A stretch of 64,000 bases of DNA. Origin: Mesorhizobium_B sp963522145. GTDB taxonomy: Bacteria > Pseudomonadota > Alphaproteobacteria > Rhizobiales > Rhizobiaceae. The stretch is from positions 36,334 through 100,333 of the forward strand of contig CAUQXI010000014.1 in NCBI GenBank assembly GCA_963522145.1. The letters run 5' to 3'. The notes beneath the pieces were generated by a model that saw only the letters and a list, made by a program, of their open reading frames with translations, ran no database searches and was not told the origin of the DNA. Shown piece by piece: positions 1 through 8,889 of this stretch; the stretch's first letter is position 1; every line of letters starts with the position of its first letter. A program made the translations under genes and the position numbers.

Positions 1-141
1 CGCCAGGCGCCGATCGGGCTTGTTGCGCGCGGAGAGTTCGGTTTGCGCCTGCGCATGAGCCCCATCGACGCCAGCCAAGCCGGCGATCAGCGCGCCGGAC
101 GGGCTGGCATTGGACTCTTCGAGAAGCGGGGTCGCGGCCAC
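1..141 (-). CDS. N-terminal fragment of an unidentified protein
   Basis: A minus-strand reading frame runs from a GTG at 141 to the window edge, giving 47 residues that begin VAATPLLEES. An in-frame TGA lies two codons upstream of the GTG, so the start cannot be much earlier. Third codon positions are strongly G/C, as in the neighbouring genes, which supports real coding. The visible part is Ala/Gly-rich with no recognisable motif or signal peptide, and no clear Shine-Dalgarno sequence is seen. No function can be assigned. The 209 bases between it and hpt hold nothing else I recognise. Confidence 0.45.
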   Translation of the reverse strand, partial: MAATPLLEESNASPSGALIAGLAGVDGAHAQAQTELSARNKPDRRLA

Positions 142-350
142 GGTTCAGCCGGACTGCAAGCAGGTGGACGGCACGACGCACCGGCGCACATGCCCGCCGG
201 GCGGCAGATCATTCCCCGGTATTGATGCGGAATAGCGCACCGTGCTCGCCTGCCCCGATTGCGTGAGAAATCAAGGCTGAACGTTAAACGAGAGAGCTTA
301 AGAATCGGTTGGGCAGGCTACCGCTGCGTTGGGCTCGCGGGACTATGGCG

Positions 351-893
351 TCAGACGTCGCCGCGCACGATGCCGACAAAGGGCAGTTCGCGGAATGCGT
401 GGCCGACATCCATGCCGTAGCCGACAACGAAATGGTCGGGACAATCGAAGCCCACGAAATCCGCTTCAAGATCGGTCTGCCGGCGCATGCGCTTGTCAAG
501 CAGCACGGCGAGCGAGCAGCTTTTCGCACCGCGCTCGAGCATCAGGTTGCGCGTGAAGCGCAGCGTCTTGCCCGATTCGAGGATGTCGTCGACCAGAAGC
601 ACGTCGCGGCCGCGCACGTCATTGTCGATGTCCCGCAAGACCCGGACCTCGCCGCTCGTCGTGCCCGCGCCGTAGGACGAGATGAAGATGAACTCCACCT
701 CCGGGGCCGAGCCCGCATCGTGCAGGGCGCGGATCAAATCCGCAGCGAAGATGAAAGACCCTTTCAGCACGGAGATCACCAGCAGGTCGTGGGACGGCCG
801 CGCCGCGATCTCCTCCGCGAGCTCCAGGTTGCGTCGGGCGATGTCCGAGGCGGAATAGAGCACGTCGATGTTCTTGCCGCGCACGACGGGCAT
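351..893 (-). CDS. hpt: hypoxanthine phosphoribosyltransferase
   Basis: This 180-residue protein transfers the phosphoribosyl group of PRPP to hypoxanthine or guanine in cytoplasmic purine salvage. The PRPP-binding signature VLLVDDILESGKT is at residues 98-110. An upstream loop SVLKGSFIFAADLI (residues 41-54) is typical of bacterial Hpt, and an aromatic/acidic C-terminal stretch (FVVGYGMDVG) forms the base-binding side. Length matches the family (about 175-185 residues). The start ATG at 893 lies 29 bases beyond the stop of the upstream minus-strand gene, so the two may be co-transcribed. Confidence 0.93.
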   Translation of the reverse strand: MPVVRGKNIDVLYSASDIARRNLELAEEIAARPSHDLLVISVLKGSFIFAADLIRALHDAGSAPEVEFIFISSYGAGTTSGEVRVLRDIDNDVRGRDVLLVDDILESGKTLRFTRNLMLERGAKSCSLAVLLDKRMRRQTDLEADFVGFDCPDHFVVGYGMDVGHAFRELPFVGIVRGDV

Positions 894-922
894 GGTGGCG
901 CTCCTTCTGGCCTGATGCAGGC

Positions 923-1501
923 TTATGGAATGAAGATCGCGCGAACGGAAGCCGCTTCATTGGGCGCCGCAACGATGCGTGTCGGGAAGACCCGGCCTGA
1001 ACCCGCGGGAAGAGGTTTATCGGCAGAAATTACGCGATAGTCGATCTCTCGTCCCTCGCGCGTCAGCACCCGGAATGCCGCAGGAGGCACAGCTTCAACT
1101 TCAGCGCCGCGATATTGCACCTGTGCATGCGCCCCGATCGCCTGAGCCCTCGTTGCTACGCCTTGCTCCGCGTCAAGAGTAGAAGGCCTGATCGCGCCGG
1201 ACCTTTGCTGCGGCTTACCGTCCACGAGCGAATACCCGCCCGAGACCCAGAAGGCCGCGCTGATCACGACGACGCCGACGCCCCAGAAGCCGATTCCGCC
1301 GTTTTGACTGAAAGCCGGTGGCGCGCGTTCGGCCGTAAGCGGCGCGAGGCCAGAGGGTGCCGTATGGACTGTCGGCCCGCGACCGGGAATGCCGGTGACA
1401 TCCGGCGACGGCAGAACAACCACAAAGTCGCCATCGATGATGCGGCCGAATGCAGCATCATGCGGCAGGCGAGACAATGCTTCGCTTGGGGCGACCCTCA
1501 T
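923..1501 (-). CDS. hypothetical one-TM protein, DUF3426-like C-terminus
   Basis: A 192-residue protein divergent from ftsE. It has a proline-rich N-terminal part, one predicted membrane helix around residues 72-92 (GFWGVGVVVISAAFW) and a C-terminal domain of about 100 residues. The end of that domain (pattern PLPAGSGRVFPTRIVAAP) faintly resembles the DUF3426 domain of MJ0042-type zinc-ribbon proteins. No Cys-x2-Cys zinc ribbon is present at the N-terminus, so that family assignment is only a suggestion. The position next to ftsEX may hint at an envelope role, but function is unknown. Coding is supported by GC3 bias and by its tight fit between hpt and the ftsE promoter region. Confidence 0.6.
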   Translation of the reverse strand: MRVAPSEALSRLPHDAAFGRIIDGDFVVVLPSPDVTGIPGRGPTVHTAPSGLAPLTAERAPPAFSQNGGIGFWGVGVVVISAAFWVSGGYSLVDGKPQQRSGAIRPSTLDAEQGVATRAQAIGAHAQVQYRGAEVEAVPPAAFRVLTREGREIDYRVISADKPLPAGSGRVFPTRIVAAPNEAASVRAIFIP

Positions 1502-1649
1502 GGTGAACTATGTCTAAAGAACGGTCGTAAAATTTTCCTTGCCGGCTTTGTGCAAGCCCGATCTGCCTCTTAAGCTTCGATTAACCATAAGCTTTCATGG
1601 TCCGACCTGAGGGGCCGCCGCTTTGGCTTGCGAAAAGGTCGGTCGATCC

Positions 1650-2309
1650 GTGATCCGCTTTGAAAATGTCGGCCTGCGCTACGGAATGGGTCCGGAGGTT
1701 CTCCGCGACATCAACCTCCATGTGCCGGCCGCCTCGTTCCAGTTCCTGAGCGGCCCGTCCGGCGCTGGCAAGACGACGCTCTTGCGCCTGCTCTTCCTGT
1801 CGCTCAAGCCTACGCGCGGGCTGGTCACCGTGTTCGGCAAGGATCGCCTGAGCCTTGCGCGCGCCGAATTGCCGGCACTACGCCGCCGCATCGGCGTCGT
1901 GTTCCAGGATTTCCGCCTGCTCGACCATATGACCACGTTCGAGAACGTCGCCCTCCCCTTGCGGGTGCGCGGCCGGGAGGAAGCGAGCTACCGCTCGGAC
2001 GTGACCGAGCTTCTGAAATGGGTGGGGCTGGGCGACCGCATGCATGCGCCGCCGCCGGTGCTTTCGGGCGGCGAGAAGCAGCGCGCGGCGATCGCGCGCG
2101 CCCTCATCGAGCAACCCGAGATCCTGCTGGCCGACGAGCCGACGGGCAATGTCGATCCGCCGCTCGCGCGCCGTCTGCTGCGCCTTTTCATTGAGATGAA
2201 CCGGCTGGGAACGGCGGTCGTCATCGCCACTCATGATCTCGGCCTGATGGAACAGGTCGAGGCGCGCCGCATGATCCTGTCCGGCGGAAGGCTCGACATC
2301 CATGATTGA
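1650..2309 (+). CDS. ftsE: cell division ATP-binding protein FtsE
   Basis: FtsE is the ABC ATPase partner of FtsX; together they couple septal peptidoglycan hydrolysis to the divisome at the inner membrane. The 219-residue protein shows Walker A GPSGAGKT (residues 35-42), the Q-loop FQDFRLLD, signature LSGGEKQ, Walker B ILLADEPTG and the switch histidine in IATHDLG. The GTG at 1650 is chosen over an in-frame TTG at 1623. The family normally begins with (M/V)IRFENVG, and an AAGG lies about 12 bases upstream of the GTG. The gene overlaps ftsX by 8 bases, implying translational coupling. Confidence 0.95.
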   Translation: MIRFENVGLRYGMGPEVLRDINLHVPAASFQFLSGPSGAGKTTLLRLLFLSLKPTRGLVTVFGKDRLSLARAELPALRRRIGVVFQDFRLLDHMTTFENVALPLRVRGREEASYRSDVTELLKWVGLGDRMHAPPPVLSGGEKQRAAIARALIEQPEILLADEPTGNVDPPLARRLLRLFIEMNRLGTAVVIATHDLGLMEQVEARRMILSGGRLDIHD

Positions 2310-3273
2310 CGCCGCGGTGAGCCATGCCCGTGCGCGCCCGCTGACGACTGCGCGCCGCCCGCCCACCCCGATCGTGCCGGGCGCCCAGATTGGCGGCAAC
2401 GCGCTGGTGGCGGTGATCGCCATTATGACCTTTCTGTCCTGCCTCACCCTCGGCGCCGTCAGCCTGGTGCGCGACACCGCCTCCACCTGGCAGACCCAGA
2501 TTTCCCGCGAGGCGACGATCCAGATCAAGCCGGTGGACGGGCTCGACATGGAAGGGGCGCTTGTCCGCACGGTTGAAACGGCCCGTGCCCTTCCCGGGGT
2601 GGTTCAGGCGAAGATCGTGGACCGCGCGGCGACAGCCCGCCTGCTCGAACCCTGGCTCGGCCCCAATCTCGACATCGACGCCCTGCCCGTGCCGCGCCTC
2701 GTGATCGTGACCATCGACCGCAATGCGCCGCCCGACTTCGCCTTGTTGCGCGACAACCTCCGCGTCGACGGCTTCGGCGCCGAGCTTGACGATCACCGCA
2801 CCTGGGTCGATCGTCTCGTCGCCATGGCGCACTCATCCATCCTGGTCGGCATCGGCGTGCTCGGGCTCATGCTCGGCGCCACTGCGCTTTCGATCGTCTT
2901 CGCCACGCGCGGTGCCATGGCGGGCGCCGGCCATGTTATAGAGGTGCTGCATTTCGTCGGCGCGGAGGCCCGCTTCATCGCGGGCGAGTTCCGGCGGCAC
3001 TTTCTTCTTATCGGATTGAAAGGCGCGGCGATCGGCGGCGTTCTTGCGATCCTGGCCTTCATGGGCTTCGGCGCCTGGACATCGATCAACATCGCCACGC
3101 CGGGCGCCGACCAGACCGCCGCCCTGTTCGGCCGCTTCCAGATCGGCTCTCTCGGCTATGCGGGCGTCGGCCTGCTGGCGCTGGTGGTGGCGGCGCTGAC
3201 CGCGATCACCTCGCACCTGACGGTCGTCGCGTTCCTTCATCACATCGACTTGCGCCAGTCGGAGGCAAGCTGA
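2302..3273 (+). CDS. ftsX: cell division protein FtsX
   Basis: A 323-residue inner-membrane permease-like protein, partner of FtsE. The layout is a short cytoplasmic N-terminus, a first TM helix (about residues 33-55), a large periplasmic domain (about 56-170) and three further TM helices in the C-terminal half (about 175-200, 230-255 and 290-312). This is the standard FtsX topology. The periplasmic domain is where FtsX proteins recruit hydrolase activators such as EnvC or coiled-coil proteins; the partner here is not known. It starts within the last codons of ftsE. Function follows from family and operon context. Confidence 0.93.
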   Translation: MIDAAVSHARARPLTTARRPPTPIVPGAQIGGNALVAVIAIMTFLSCLTLGAVSLVRDTASTWQTQISREATIQIKPVDGLDMEGALVRTVETARALPGVVQAKIVDRAATARLLEPWLGPNLDIDALPVPRLVIVTIDRNAPPDFALLRDNLRVDGFGAELDDHRTWVDRLVAMAHSSILVGIGVLGLMLGATALSIVFATRGAMAGAGHVIEVLHFVGAEARFIAGEFRRHFLLIGLKGAAIGGVLAILAFMGFGAWTSINIATPGADQTAALFGRFQIGSLGYAGVGLLALVVAALTAITSHLTVVAFLHHIDLRQSEAS

Positions 3274-3315
3274 CATTTTCCCGCCCGCTTCGGAGCCCTA
3301 TCTGCTGTTGCTGAG

Positions 3316-4035
3316 ATGACCACTTCGTTCTCCCATTCTCCGAAGCGCGGAAGCGGCGCTTCCCTTCGCAGGCGCGGCGGCGTCGCCGCATTGCGGCTCG
3401 CGGCATGGAGCGTGGTAGGAAGCGTCACTCTGGTATGCGGCGGCTTCGCTCTTTTTTCGAGCTATGTCGGAAGCCTTTCGACGCCTGCGAATCCGCCGCA
3501 GGCCGATGCGATCATCGTGTTGACGGGCGGGCAGGCCCGCGTGGACCGGGCGCTCGACCTGCTGAAGGCCGGCAAGGGCGAGCGGCTGCTGATCAGCGGC
3601 GTCCACCCTCTGGCGGGCAAGGCCTCGTTGAGCGCGGCCACCAACAGCGACCGCCGGCTTTTCAACTGCTGCGTCGACATCGATTACGCCGCGCTGGATA
3701 CGATCGGCAACGCCGAACAGAGCGCACGCTGGGTGGAAAGCCACAACTACCGAAGCGTGATCCTCGTCACCAACAACTACCACATGCCGCGCAGCATGTT
3801 GGAGCTTGGCCGGCTGATCGGCGCGGAAGCGGAAGTCACGCCCTACCCGGTGGTCAACACGCCGCTCGATCTCGGCCGGGTGGTGAGCGAGCCGGATACG
3901 CTGCGGGTGATGTTCACCGAATACACCAAGTTCCTCGCTTCCCTCGCGCGCGGCGTGCTGCCCTCCGCGCACCACGCGAACGGAACCGAGCTGGCGGCAT
4001 CCGCTACGGGAACAAGCGAAGGCCGCTCCTTCTGA
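3316..4035 (+). CDS. YdcF-like DUF218 envelope protein
   Basis: A 239-residue protein of the SanA/ElyC/YdcF (DUF218) family. After a basic N-terminus there is one membrane anchor (around residues 25-50), then the DUF218 domain. That domain contains ADAIIVLTGGQARVDRA, a glycine-bearing LLISGVHPL, and the conserved VTNNYHMPRSMLEL segment near residue 155. Family members act in envelope biogenesis or vancomycin tolerance by unclear chemistry. It sits 42 bases after ftsX and 43 before plsC on the same strand, so a cell-envelope operon is plausible. Domain assignment is firm; the biochemical role is not established. Confidence 0.85.
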   Translation: MTTSFSHSPKRGSGASLRRRGGVAALRLAAWSVVGSVTLVCGGFALFSSYVGSLSTPANPPQADAIIVLTGGQARVDRALDLLKAGKGERLLISGVHPLAGKASLSAATNSDRRLFNCCVDIDYAALDTIGNAEQSARWVESHNYRSVILVTNNYHMPRSMLELGRLIGAEAEVTPYPVVNTPLDLGRVVSEPDTLRVMFTEYTKFLASLARGVLPSAHHANGTELAASATGTSEGRSF

Positions 4036-4078
4036 CCGGCGCTTTCCTTTCGCCCGCGCCCATGGCACGAGACGCTTG

Positions 4079-4870
4079 ATGCTCGCCTTCCGCTCCCTGA
4101 TCTTCAACCTGCTGTTTTACCTGAATCTGATCGTCCAGATGATCCTCTGGACGCCGTTCTATTTTCTCGCGCCGCGCCGGCATGCCTGGTTCGTTCCAAA
4201 ATTCTGGGCGCGCACGAGCCTCTGGCTGCAGCACAAGGTGGCCGGCACGCGGAGCATCGTGGAGGGCCGCGAGAACCTTCCCAAAGGGGCGTTCATCCTC
4301 GCCCCCAAGCACCAGTCCTTCTGGGACGTAATCGCCTTTCTGCCCCACATCCCCGATCCGCTCTTCATCTTGAAGCGCGAGCTCACATGGATCCCCTTCT
4401 TCGGCTGGTACATCCTCAAGATGCGCATGGTGCCGGTCAATCGCGGCCAGAAGGGCCGGGCGCTGAAGCAGGTCGCGGTGGCCACGCGCGAGGAAATGAA
4501 GCACGGCCGCCAGCTCATCATTTATCCCGAGGGCACGCGGCGGGCGCCCGGCGACACGCCGCTCTACAAATGGGGCATCGCCGAGCTTTACGATCAGCTT
4601 CAAATGCCGGTCGTCCCGGTCGCCCATGCGGCGGGGCTGTTCTGGCCGCGCCGGAAATTCCTGCGCTATCCCGGCACGATCCGCGCGCGTTTTATGCCGC
4701 CGATTCCGCCCGGTCTCTCGAAGGAGGAGTTCATGCGGCGGCTGGTGGCAGAAACGGAGGCAGCCTGTGACGCGGCGCTGATCGCGGTGGCAACCGCGCC
4801 CGATTCCCCTCCGCTTCCACCCACGGCGCTGAACCGTCTGGCCGAACTGGGCGTCGCGCCTTGCAGCTAA
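4079..4870 (+). CDS. plsC: 1-acyl-sn-glycerol-3-phosphate acyltransferase
   Basis: A 263-residue membrane-bound LPLAT-family enzyme that acylates lysophosphatidic acid to phosphatidic acid. A hydrophobic N-terminal helix (residues 4-27) precedes the catalytic HX4D motif, seen as HQSFWD near residue 76. The acyl-acceptor motif VPVNRG is near residue 118 and YPEGTRR near 152. The ATG at 4079 is preferred over the adjacent TTG at 4076. The gene ends 4 bases inside the convergent ChaC-like gene. A second, shorter LPLAT lies at 37556-38224, so this copy is the better candidate for the housekeeping PlsC. Confidence 0.88.
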   Translation: MLAFRSLIFNLLFYLNLIVQMILWTPFYFLAPRRHAWFVPKFWARTSLWLQHKVAGTRSIVEGRENLPKGAFILAPKHQSFWDVIAFLPHIPDPLFILKRELTWIPFFGWYILKMRMVPVNRGQKGRALKQVAVATREEMKHGRQLIIYPEGTRRAPGDTPLYKWGIAELYDQLQMPVVPVAHAAGLFWPRRKFLRYPGTIRARFMPPIPPGLSKEEFMRRLVAETEAACDAALIAVATAPDSPPLPPTALNRLAELGVAPCS

Positions 4871-5397
4871 GGTGCGCGCGAGGTTCGGAGAAGCGTCGCC
4901 ACCTCTTCCAGCCAGTGATCGCGGATGCGCAGAGCCTTGAGGTGCTCGACCGTGTTGAGCAGATAGTCACGGTTGAGCCCGGAGCGGCCTTCCGCCCGGC
5001 AGACGATCTCCGCTGCGTGGCCGGCATCCAGCCGCCCGGCATATTGTGGGTGCGCGCGGTCCACCGTGTAGGTGACTGCTTCCACCTTCATTCCGCCGTG
5101 AAGCACCACAGGCAGGCGACGCTCGAGATAGACATTCGTCACCAGCTCGCGTTCCCGCAGATAGCTAAGCGTTTCATCGCGTAAAGCGCCGGTCACCCGG
5201 AACGCCAGCCCCACGCAGGAGCCGCCGCGATCGAGGCCCAGCACAAGGCCGGGCCGCTCGGGCGTGCCGCGATGAAAAAAGGAGCGCACGCAAAGCGCGC
5301 GGCGAAAGCCGTGGAGCCGGGCACGCTGCGTTTCAAGATGAGCGAAGCCCGGCCGCCACATCAGCGATCCATAGCCGAACACCCAAAAATCGCCCAT
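4867..5397 (-). CDS. ChaC-like gamma-glutamylcyclotransferase
   Basis: A 176-residue protein of the ChaC branch of the gamma-glutamylcyclotransferase fold, which releases 5-oxoproline from glutathione or gamma-glutamyl peptides. The diagnostic substrate-binding loop VFGYGSLMWRPGF begins at residue 6. The conserved acid in the RERELVTNVY segment, about residue 96, is a candidate for the catalytic Glu. The start at 5397 (MGDFWVFGYGSL) places this motif at the usual distance; an upstream in-frame start at 5484 would add 29 atypical residues reaching into the divergent gene. Convergent with plsC. Confidence 0.85.
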   Translation of the reverse strand: MGDFWVFGYGSLMWRPGFAHLETQRARLHGFRRALCVRSFFHRGTPERPGLVLGLDRGGSCVGLAFRVTGALRDETLSYLRERELVTNVYLERRLPVVLHGGMKVEAVTYTVDRAHPQYAGRLDAGHAAEIVCRAEGRSGLNRDYLLNTVEHLKALRIRDHWLEEVATLLRTSRAP

Positions 5398-5471
5398 TTC
5401 CGCAGGCCTACCCCGTTCGATAATAAAATCAATTGCGCTCCGTATCGGCCGGGCGGGTTTGCGAGGCAGGA

Positions 5472-6614
5472 ATGACGGAGTCAAGAAACGGGTATCCGGG
5501 CAACGGTCAACCCAGCGGTCCGGATGACGTTGATCGCAATCCGGCCGCGCCCGGTCATTGGAACAACAGCCGCGCCAGCGATCCCGTCTTCGATGATGCT
5601 CCCGCCTCTTACGCTGCGGACGACGAGTGGGACAGTCACTATGATGGCCCGCATCATGCCGCTGCGCCCGCTCATCGCTCCCGCTTCGGACGATATATCA
5701 TCTGGCTCGGCGTCTTCGTGGTTCTCGCCTGTGTAGCCTACAGCGCGGCGTGGTTCTGGTTCGCCGACCGCCTCGGAAAGGCCACCGCGGAGGGCTTCCA
5801 GCAGGCGGGCGGCACCTGCGAGAACCTCCAGACCCGCGGCTTTCCCTTCCGCATCGGCGTGTTCTGCGACCGCACTTCATTCGCCGGAAACGGCGTGAGC
5901 TTCTCGGCCGGCGGGTTCCGCTCGGCGGCGCAGGTCTATGATCCGTCGCTCGTGGTGGGCGAGCTCGACGGACCGGCGCGGGTGGAAGCGGCAGGCTTTC
6001 TGCCGCTCGACCTGTCATGGGAGAACCTCAAGGCCAGCACACGCTGGGCCAATCCGCTTCCCCAACGCTTTTCCGCCGAAGCGCGCAGGCTGAGCGTGGC
6101 GGATGCAAACGGGCCGATCCTCACCGCTGCCGACGCGCAGACGCATCTGCGTCCCAACAACGCCGATCTCGACGTGGCCGCACATTTCGGCAGCCTTGCG
6201 CTTGCGCAGTCGCTTCCTACCGGCGGCACCCTGCCTCCGCTCGACGCCGATCTGGATGCGACGCTCACCAATGGCGCGGCGGCCTTTGCCGATGGCAGCA
6301 CCAGCCTGCGCGGGCGTGAGGGCACGATCCGCTCCTTGCAACTGCGCGGGATCGATGGCGGCGCGCTGGCGATCTCCGGCCCCTTTGCCGTGGACGAGGA
6401 CGGCCTGATCGATGCCGACCTGACGCTCGCACTGACCGAACCTCAGAAGGCAGCGGAGATCATGGCGCAGGCCTTCCCCGAGCAGGCATCCGAGATCCGG
6501 CTAGCGCTCGGCTCCGGCGTCTTCGGCCAGGCACCTTCGCTTCCGCTCACGATCAACAAGGGCCGGGTGGGTCTCGCCTTCCTCCGGCTCGGGAAGATCG
6601 AGCCGCTAGATTGA
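5472..6614 (+). CDS. DUF2125 membrane-anchored protein
   Basis: A 380-residue protein with a long hydrophilic N-terminus rich in Asn, Asp and Pro, a single membrane helix around residues 78-100 (YIIWLGVFVVLACVAY) and a DUF2125 domain filling the rest. The start ATG at 5472 follows GAGGCAGGA. DUF2125 proteins are common in rhizobia and Rhodobacterales and have no defined biochemical role; the topology suggests a mostly periplasmic protein. The Cys in AGGTCENLQTRG and the GVFCDRTSF Cys could form a disulfide. The 3' end overlaps the convergent tyrC by 9 bases. Confidence 0.8.
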   Translation: MTESRNGYPGNGQPSGPDDVDRNPAAPGHWNNSRASDPVFDDAPASYAADDEWDSHYDGPHHAAAPAHRSRFGRYIIWLGVFVVLACVAYSAAWFWFADRLGKATAEGFQQAGGTCENLQTRGFPFRIGVFCDRTSFAGNGVSFSAGGFRSAAQVYDPSLVVGELDGPARVEAAGFLPLDLSWENLKASTRWANPLPQRFSAEARRLSVADANGPILTAADAQTHLRPNNADLDVAAHFGSLALAQSLPTGGTLPPLDADLDATLTNGAAAFADGSTSLRGREGTIRSLQLRGIDGGALAISGPFAVDEDGLIDADLTLALTEPQKAAEIMAQAFPEQASEIRLALGSGVFGQAPSLPLTINKGRVGLAFLRLGKIEPLD

Positions 6615-7544
6615 ATGCTTCTCGTGGGAAGCAGGCCCGCGTCCGAAATCGGGCGCATCCGTTTCCTGCCCCGCCTCGATGATCGAGCGGCGCACCGCAC
6701 GGGTGCGGGTGAACAGGTCGAACAGCTTCTCGCCGTCGCCCCATCGAATCGCGCGCTGGAGGAAGGCAAGGTCTTCCGAGAACCGCGCCAGCATCTCAAG
6801 GATCGCGTCCTTGTTGTGCAGGCACACGTCGCGCCACATCGTGGGATCGGAGGCCGCCAGCCGCGTGAAGTCGCGAAAGCCGGAAGCGGAATATTTGATC
6901 ACCTCCGACTTGGTGACGGTCTGCAGATCGTCTGCCGTGCCGACGATGTTGTAGGCGATGATGTGCGGCAGGTGCGAAACGATGGCGAGCACCTTGTCAT
7001 GATGCGCGGGGTCCATCACGTCGATGTTCGCCCCGCAGGCGCGCCAGAAGGCGGACAGCTTCTCAAGCGCCGCCGCATCCGTATCCGGCAGCGGCGTGAA
7101 GATGCACCAGCGGTTTGTAAAGAGCTCCGCGAAACCGGCATCCGGACCTGAGCGCTCGGTGCCCGCGATAGGGTGGCCCGGAATGAAATGCACATGGCGC
7201 GGCAGCAGCGGCGCCATTTGCGCGATCACCGAAGCCTTTGTGGAGCCGACATCGGAAACGATCGCACCGGGCTTCAAGGTTGGCGCGATCTCCGCCGCCA
7301 CAGCACCCGATGCGCCGACCGGCACGGACACGATCACCAGGTCGGCGTTGCGCACGGCATCGGCCGCGTTGGTGGTGTAGGCATCCCCCAATTCCAGCTC
7401 TTCCGCGCGTGCAAGCGTTGAAGCGCTTCGCGTCGAGACGACGGTCCGATTCGCCAGACCCTCTCGGCGGATGACACGCGCGAGAGACGAGCCAATCAGG
7501 CCGATGCCGATCAGTGCAATCGTTTCGAACTGGACGCCGCTCAT
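6606..7544 (-). CDS. tyrC: prephenate/arogenate dehydrogenase family protein
   Basis: A 312-residue NAD(P)-dependent dehydrogenase of tyrosine biosynthesis, converting prephenate or arogenate to 4-hydroxyphenylpyruvate or tyrosine. The Rossmann motif LIGIGLIGSS is at about residues 11-20. The catalytic-region sequences VGSTKASV and FIPGHPIAGTERSG follow at residues 115-150, and the helical C-terminal dimerisation domain is intact. The start at 7544 overlaps the hisC stop in an ATGA arrangement, which indicates translational coupling. Sequence alone does not separate prephenate from arogenate specificity, so the symbol is a family-level choice. Confidence 0.88.
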   Translation of the reverse strand: MSGVQFETIALIGIGLIGSSLARVIRREGLANRTVVSTRSASTLARAEELELGDAYTTNAADAVRNADLVIVSVPVGASGAVAAEIAPTLKPGAIVSDVGSTKASVIAQMAPLLPRHVHFIPGHPIAGTERSGPDAGFAELFTNRWCIFTPLPDTDAAALEKLSAFWRACGANIDVMDPAHHDKVLAIVSHLPHIIAYNIVGTADDLQTVTKSEVIKYSASGFRDFTRLAASDPTMWRDVCLHNKDAILEMLARFSEDLAFLQRAIRWGDGEKLFDLFTRTRAVRRSIIEAGQETDAPDFGRGPASHEKHSI

Positions 7545-8647
7545 GTTCGCATGAACTCGGAAAGCGCTGCGACTACGCCGCGATTGGCATCCTCGGAGCC
7601 GACTGTCAGTCGCAGCGCATTGGGCAGCCCATAGGCGCTGACGGAGCGGAGGATGAAGCCCCGCGCCGAGAGAAACGCGTCGGCGGCTTCGGCTGCGTGG
7701 GGTGCGTCGGGGGAGAAGTGAACGAGCAGGAAATTGCCGACGCTGGGCGTCACCGTCAGCCCGAGCTTCGGCAATTCGGCGCTCAGCCAGGCCAGCCATT
7801 CGAAATTGTGAGCGACCGCGGCTTCCGTGTGGGCGCGGTCGCGGATGGCGGCGGCCCCCGCTTCGATCGCGAGCGCATTGACATTGAATGGGCCGCGCAC
7901 CCGGTTGAGCGCGTCGATCACGCCGAGCGGCGCGTAGAGCCAGCCGATGCGCAGGCCGGCGAGGCCGAAAATCTTCGAGAAAGTGCGCGTCATCACGACA
8001 TTGGACGAGGACGAAACCAGCTCGATGCCGGCCTCATAGTCGTTGCGCCGCACATATTCGGCATAGGCCCCGTCGAGCACGAGCAGCACATCCGGCGGCA
8101 GGCCGGCTTGAAGCCGCCGGACCTCGCTCACCGGCAGATAGGTTCCGGTGGGATTGTTGGGATTGGCGAGAAAGACGATACGTGTTCGCTCGGTGACAGC
8201 CGCGAGGATCGCATCCACATCGGCATGCAGATCGCGTTCAGGAACGCAAACGGGTACGCCGCCGGCCGCGAGGATCGCGATCTTGTAAACGAGAAAGCCG
8301 TGCTCGGTGAAAATTCCCTCCTCGCCCGCTCCCAGATAGGTCTGGGTGAGAAGGCCGAGCAACTCGTCCGACCCGTTGCCGCACAGGATGTTGGCGGGGT
8401 TGAGCCCGTGAACGGATGCGATCGCCTCCCGCAGCTTCACGGCCGAGCCGTCCGGATAAAGCTCCATGCGCTCCGCCACTCCGCGCGCCGCTTCAATCGC
8501 GGCCGGGGACGCGCCGAGCGGCGTTTCGTTGGAGGAAAGCTTGAACACCCGGCCTGCATGCGCACTGCCGTGCCGGCCCGGAACATAGGCGGCGATATCG
8601 AGCACGCCGGGCTGTGGCTGAGGGGATCGGACGTCGTGATGGGTCAT
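7541..8647 (-). CDS. hisC: histidinol-phosphate aminotransferase
   Basis: A 368-residue class I/II PLP enzyme. The HisC family interconverts histidinol phosphate and imidazole acetol phosphate, and many alphaproteobacterial members also transaminate aromatic keto acids. Visible features are LSSNETPLG (residue 38 on), the NPNNPTGT substrate loop (about 163-170), the DGAYAEY segment and the PLP-lysine motif TFSKIFGLAGLRIG near residue 226. Being first in an operon with tyrC fits an aromatic amino acid role, so this could be the paralog serving phenylalanine/tyrosine. It is divergent from the SAM-II-controlled metX. Confidence 0.9.
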   Translation of the reverse strand: MTHHDVRSPQPQPGVLDIAAYVPGRHGSAHAGRVFKLSSNETPLGASPAAIEAARGVAERMELYPDGSAVKLREAIASVHGLNPANILCGNGSDELLGLLTQTYLGAGEEGIFTEHGFLVYKIAILAAGGVPVCVPERDLHADVDAILAAVTERTRIVFLANPNNPTGTYLPVSEVRRLQAGLPPDVLLVLDGAYAEYVRRNDYEAGIELVSSSSNVVMTRTFSKIFGLAGLRIGWLYAPLGVIDALNRVRGPFNVNALAIEAGAAAIRDRAHTEAAVAHNFEWLAWLSAELPKLGLTVTPSVGNFLLVHFSPDAPHAAEAADAFLSARGFILRSVSAYGLPNALRLTVGSEDANRGVVAALSEFMRT

Positions 8648-8806
8648 GGAAGCCTGCCTTCAGGCAGGGGCATTACAAGCGAAGCATTTCAAAGTCGAGG
8701 CGAGGTTGCGCGGCCACCGAGCGGCAAGGCACTCCCAACTCAAAGGACGCGGAAAGGGAGCATGTTGACGCGACGGTGCTACGCCCGATAGAAGACATCG
8801 ACGCTC

Positions 8807-8861
8807 CGTGGTGATTTGGCCGGTCGGCTTGCAGCCACGTTAAACAAGTTGCTAAAGGGCC
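8807..8861 (+). promoter_or_regulatory. SAM-II riboswitch upstream of metX
   Basis: A classic SAM-II (metA motif) element. P1 is CGTGG (8807-8811) pairing with CCACG (8835-8839), extended by a U-G pair. The conserved loop sequence GATTTGGCC follows P1. CTTGCAGCCACG and TTAAACAAG follow, and the 3' segment GCTAAAGGG is at 8851-8859. Pseudoknot pairings CUUG (8828-8831) with CAAG (8845-8848), and GGCC (8818-8821) with GGCC (8858-8861), are possible. Ligand S-adenosylmethionine would repress metX-metW. The call rests on consensus match plus position in front of a methionine gene. Confidence 0.92.
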
Positions 8862-8889
8862 GTGCGGTTTTTCCCAACCGACCCTGTTC

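Noticed and set aside
309..1040. Plus-strand frame opposite hpt
   Set aside because: It is antisense to the well-supported hpt gene and has no recognisable domain.
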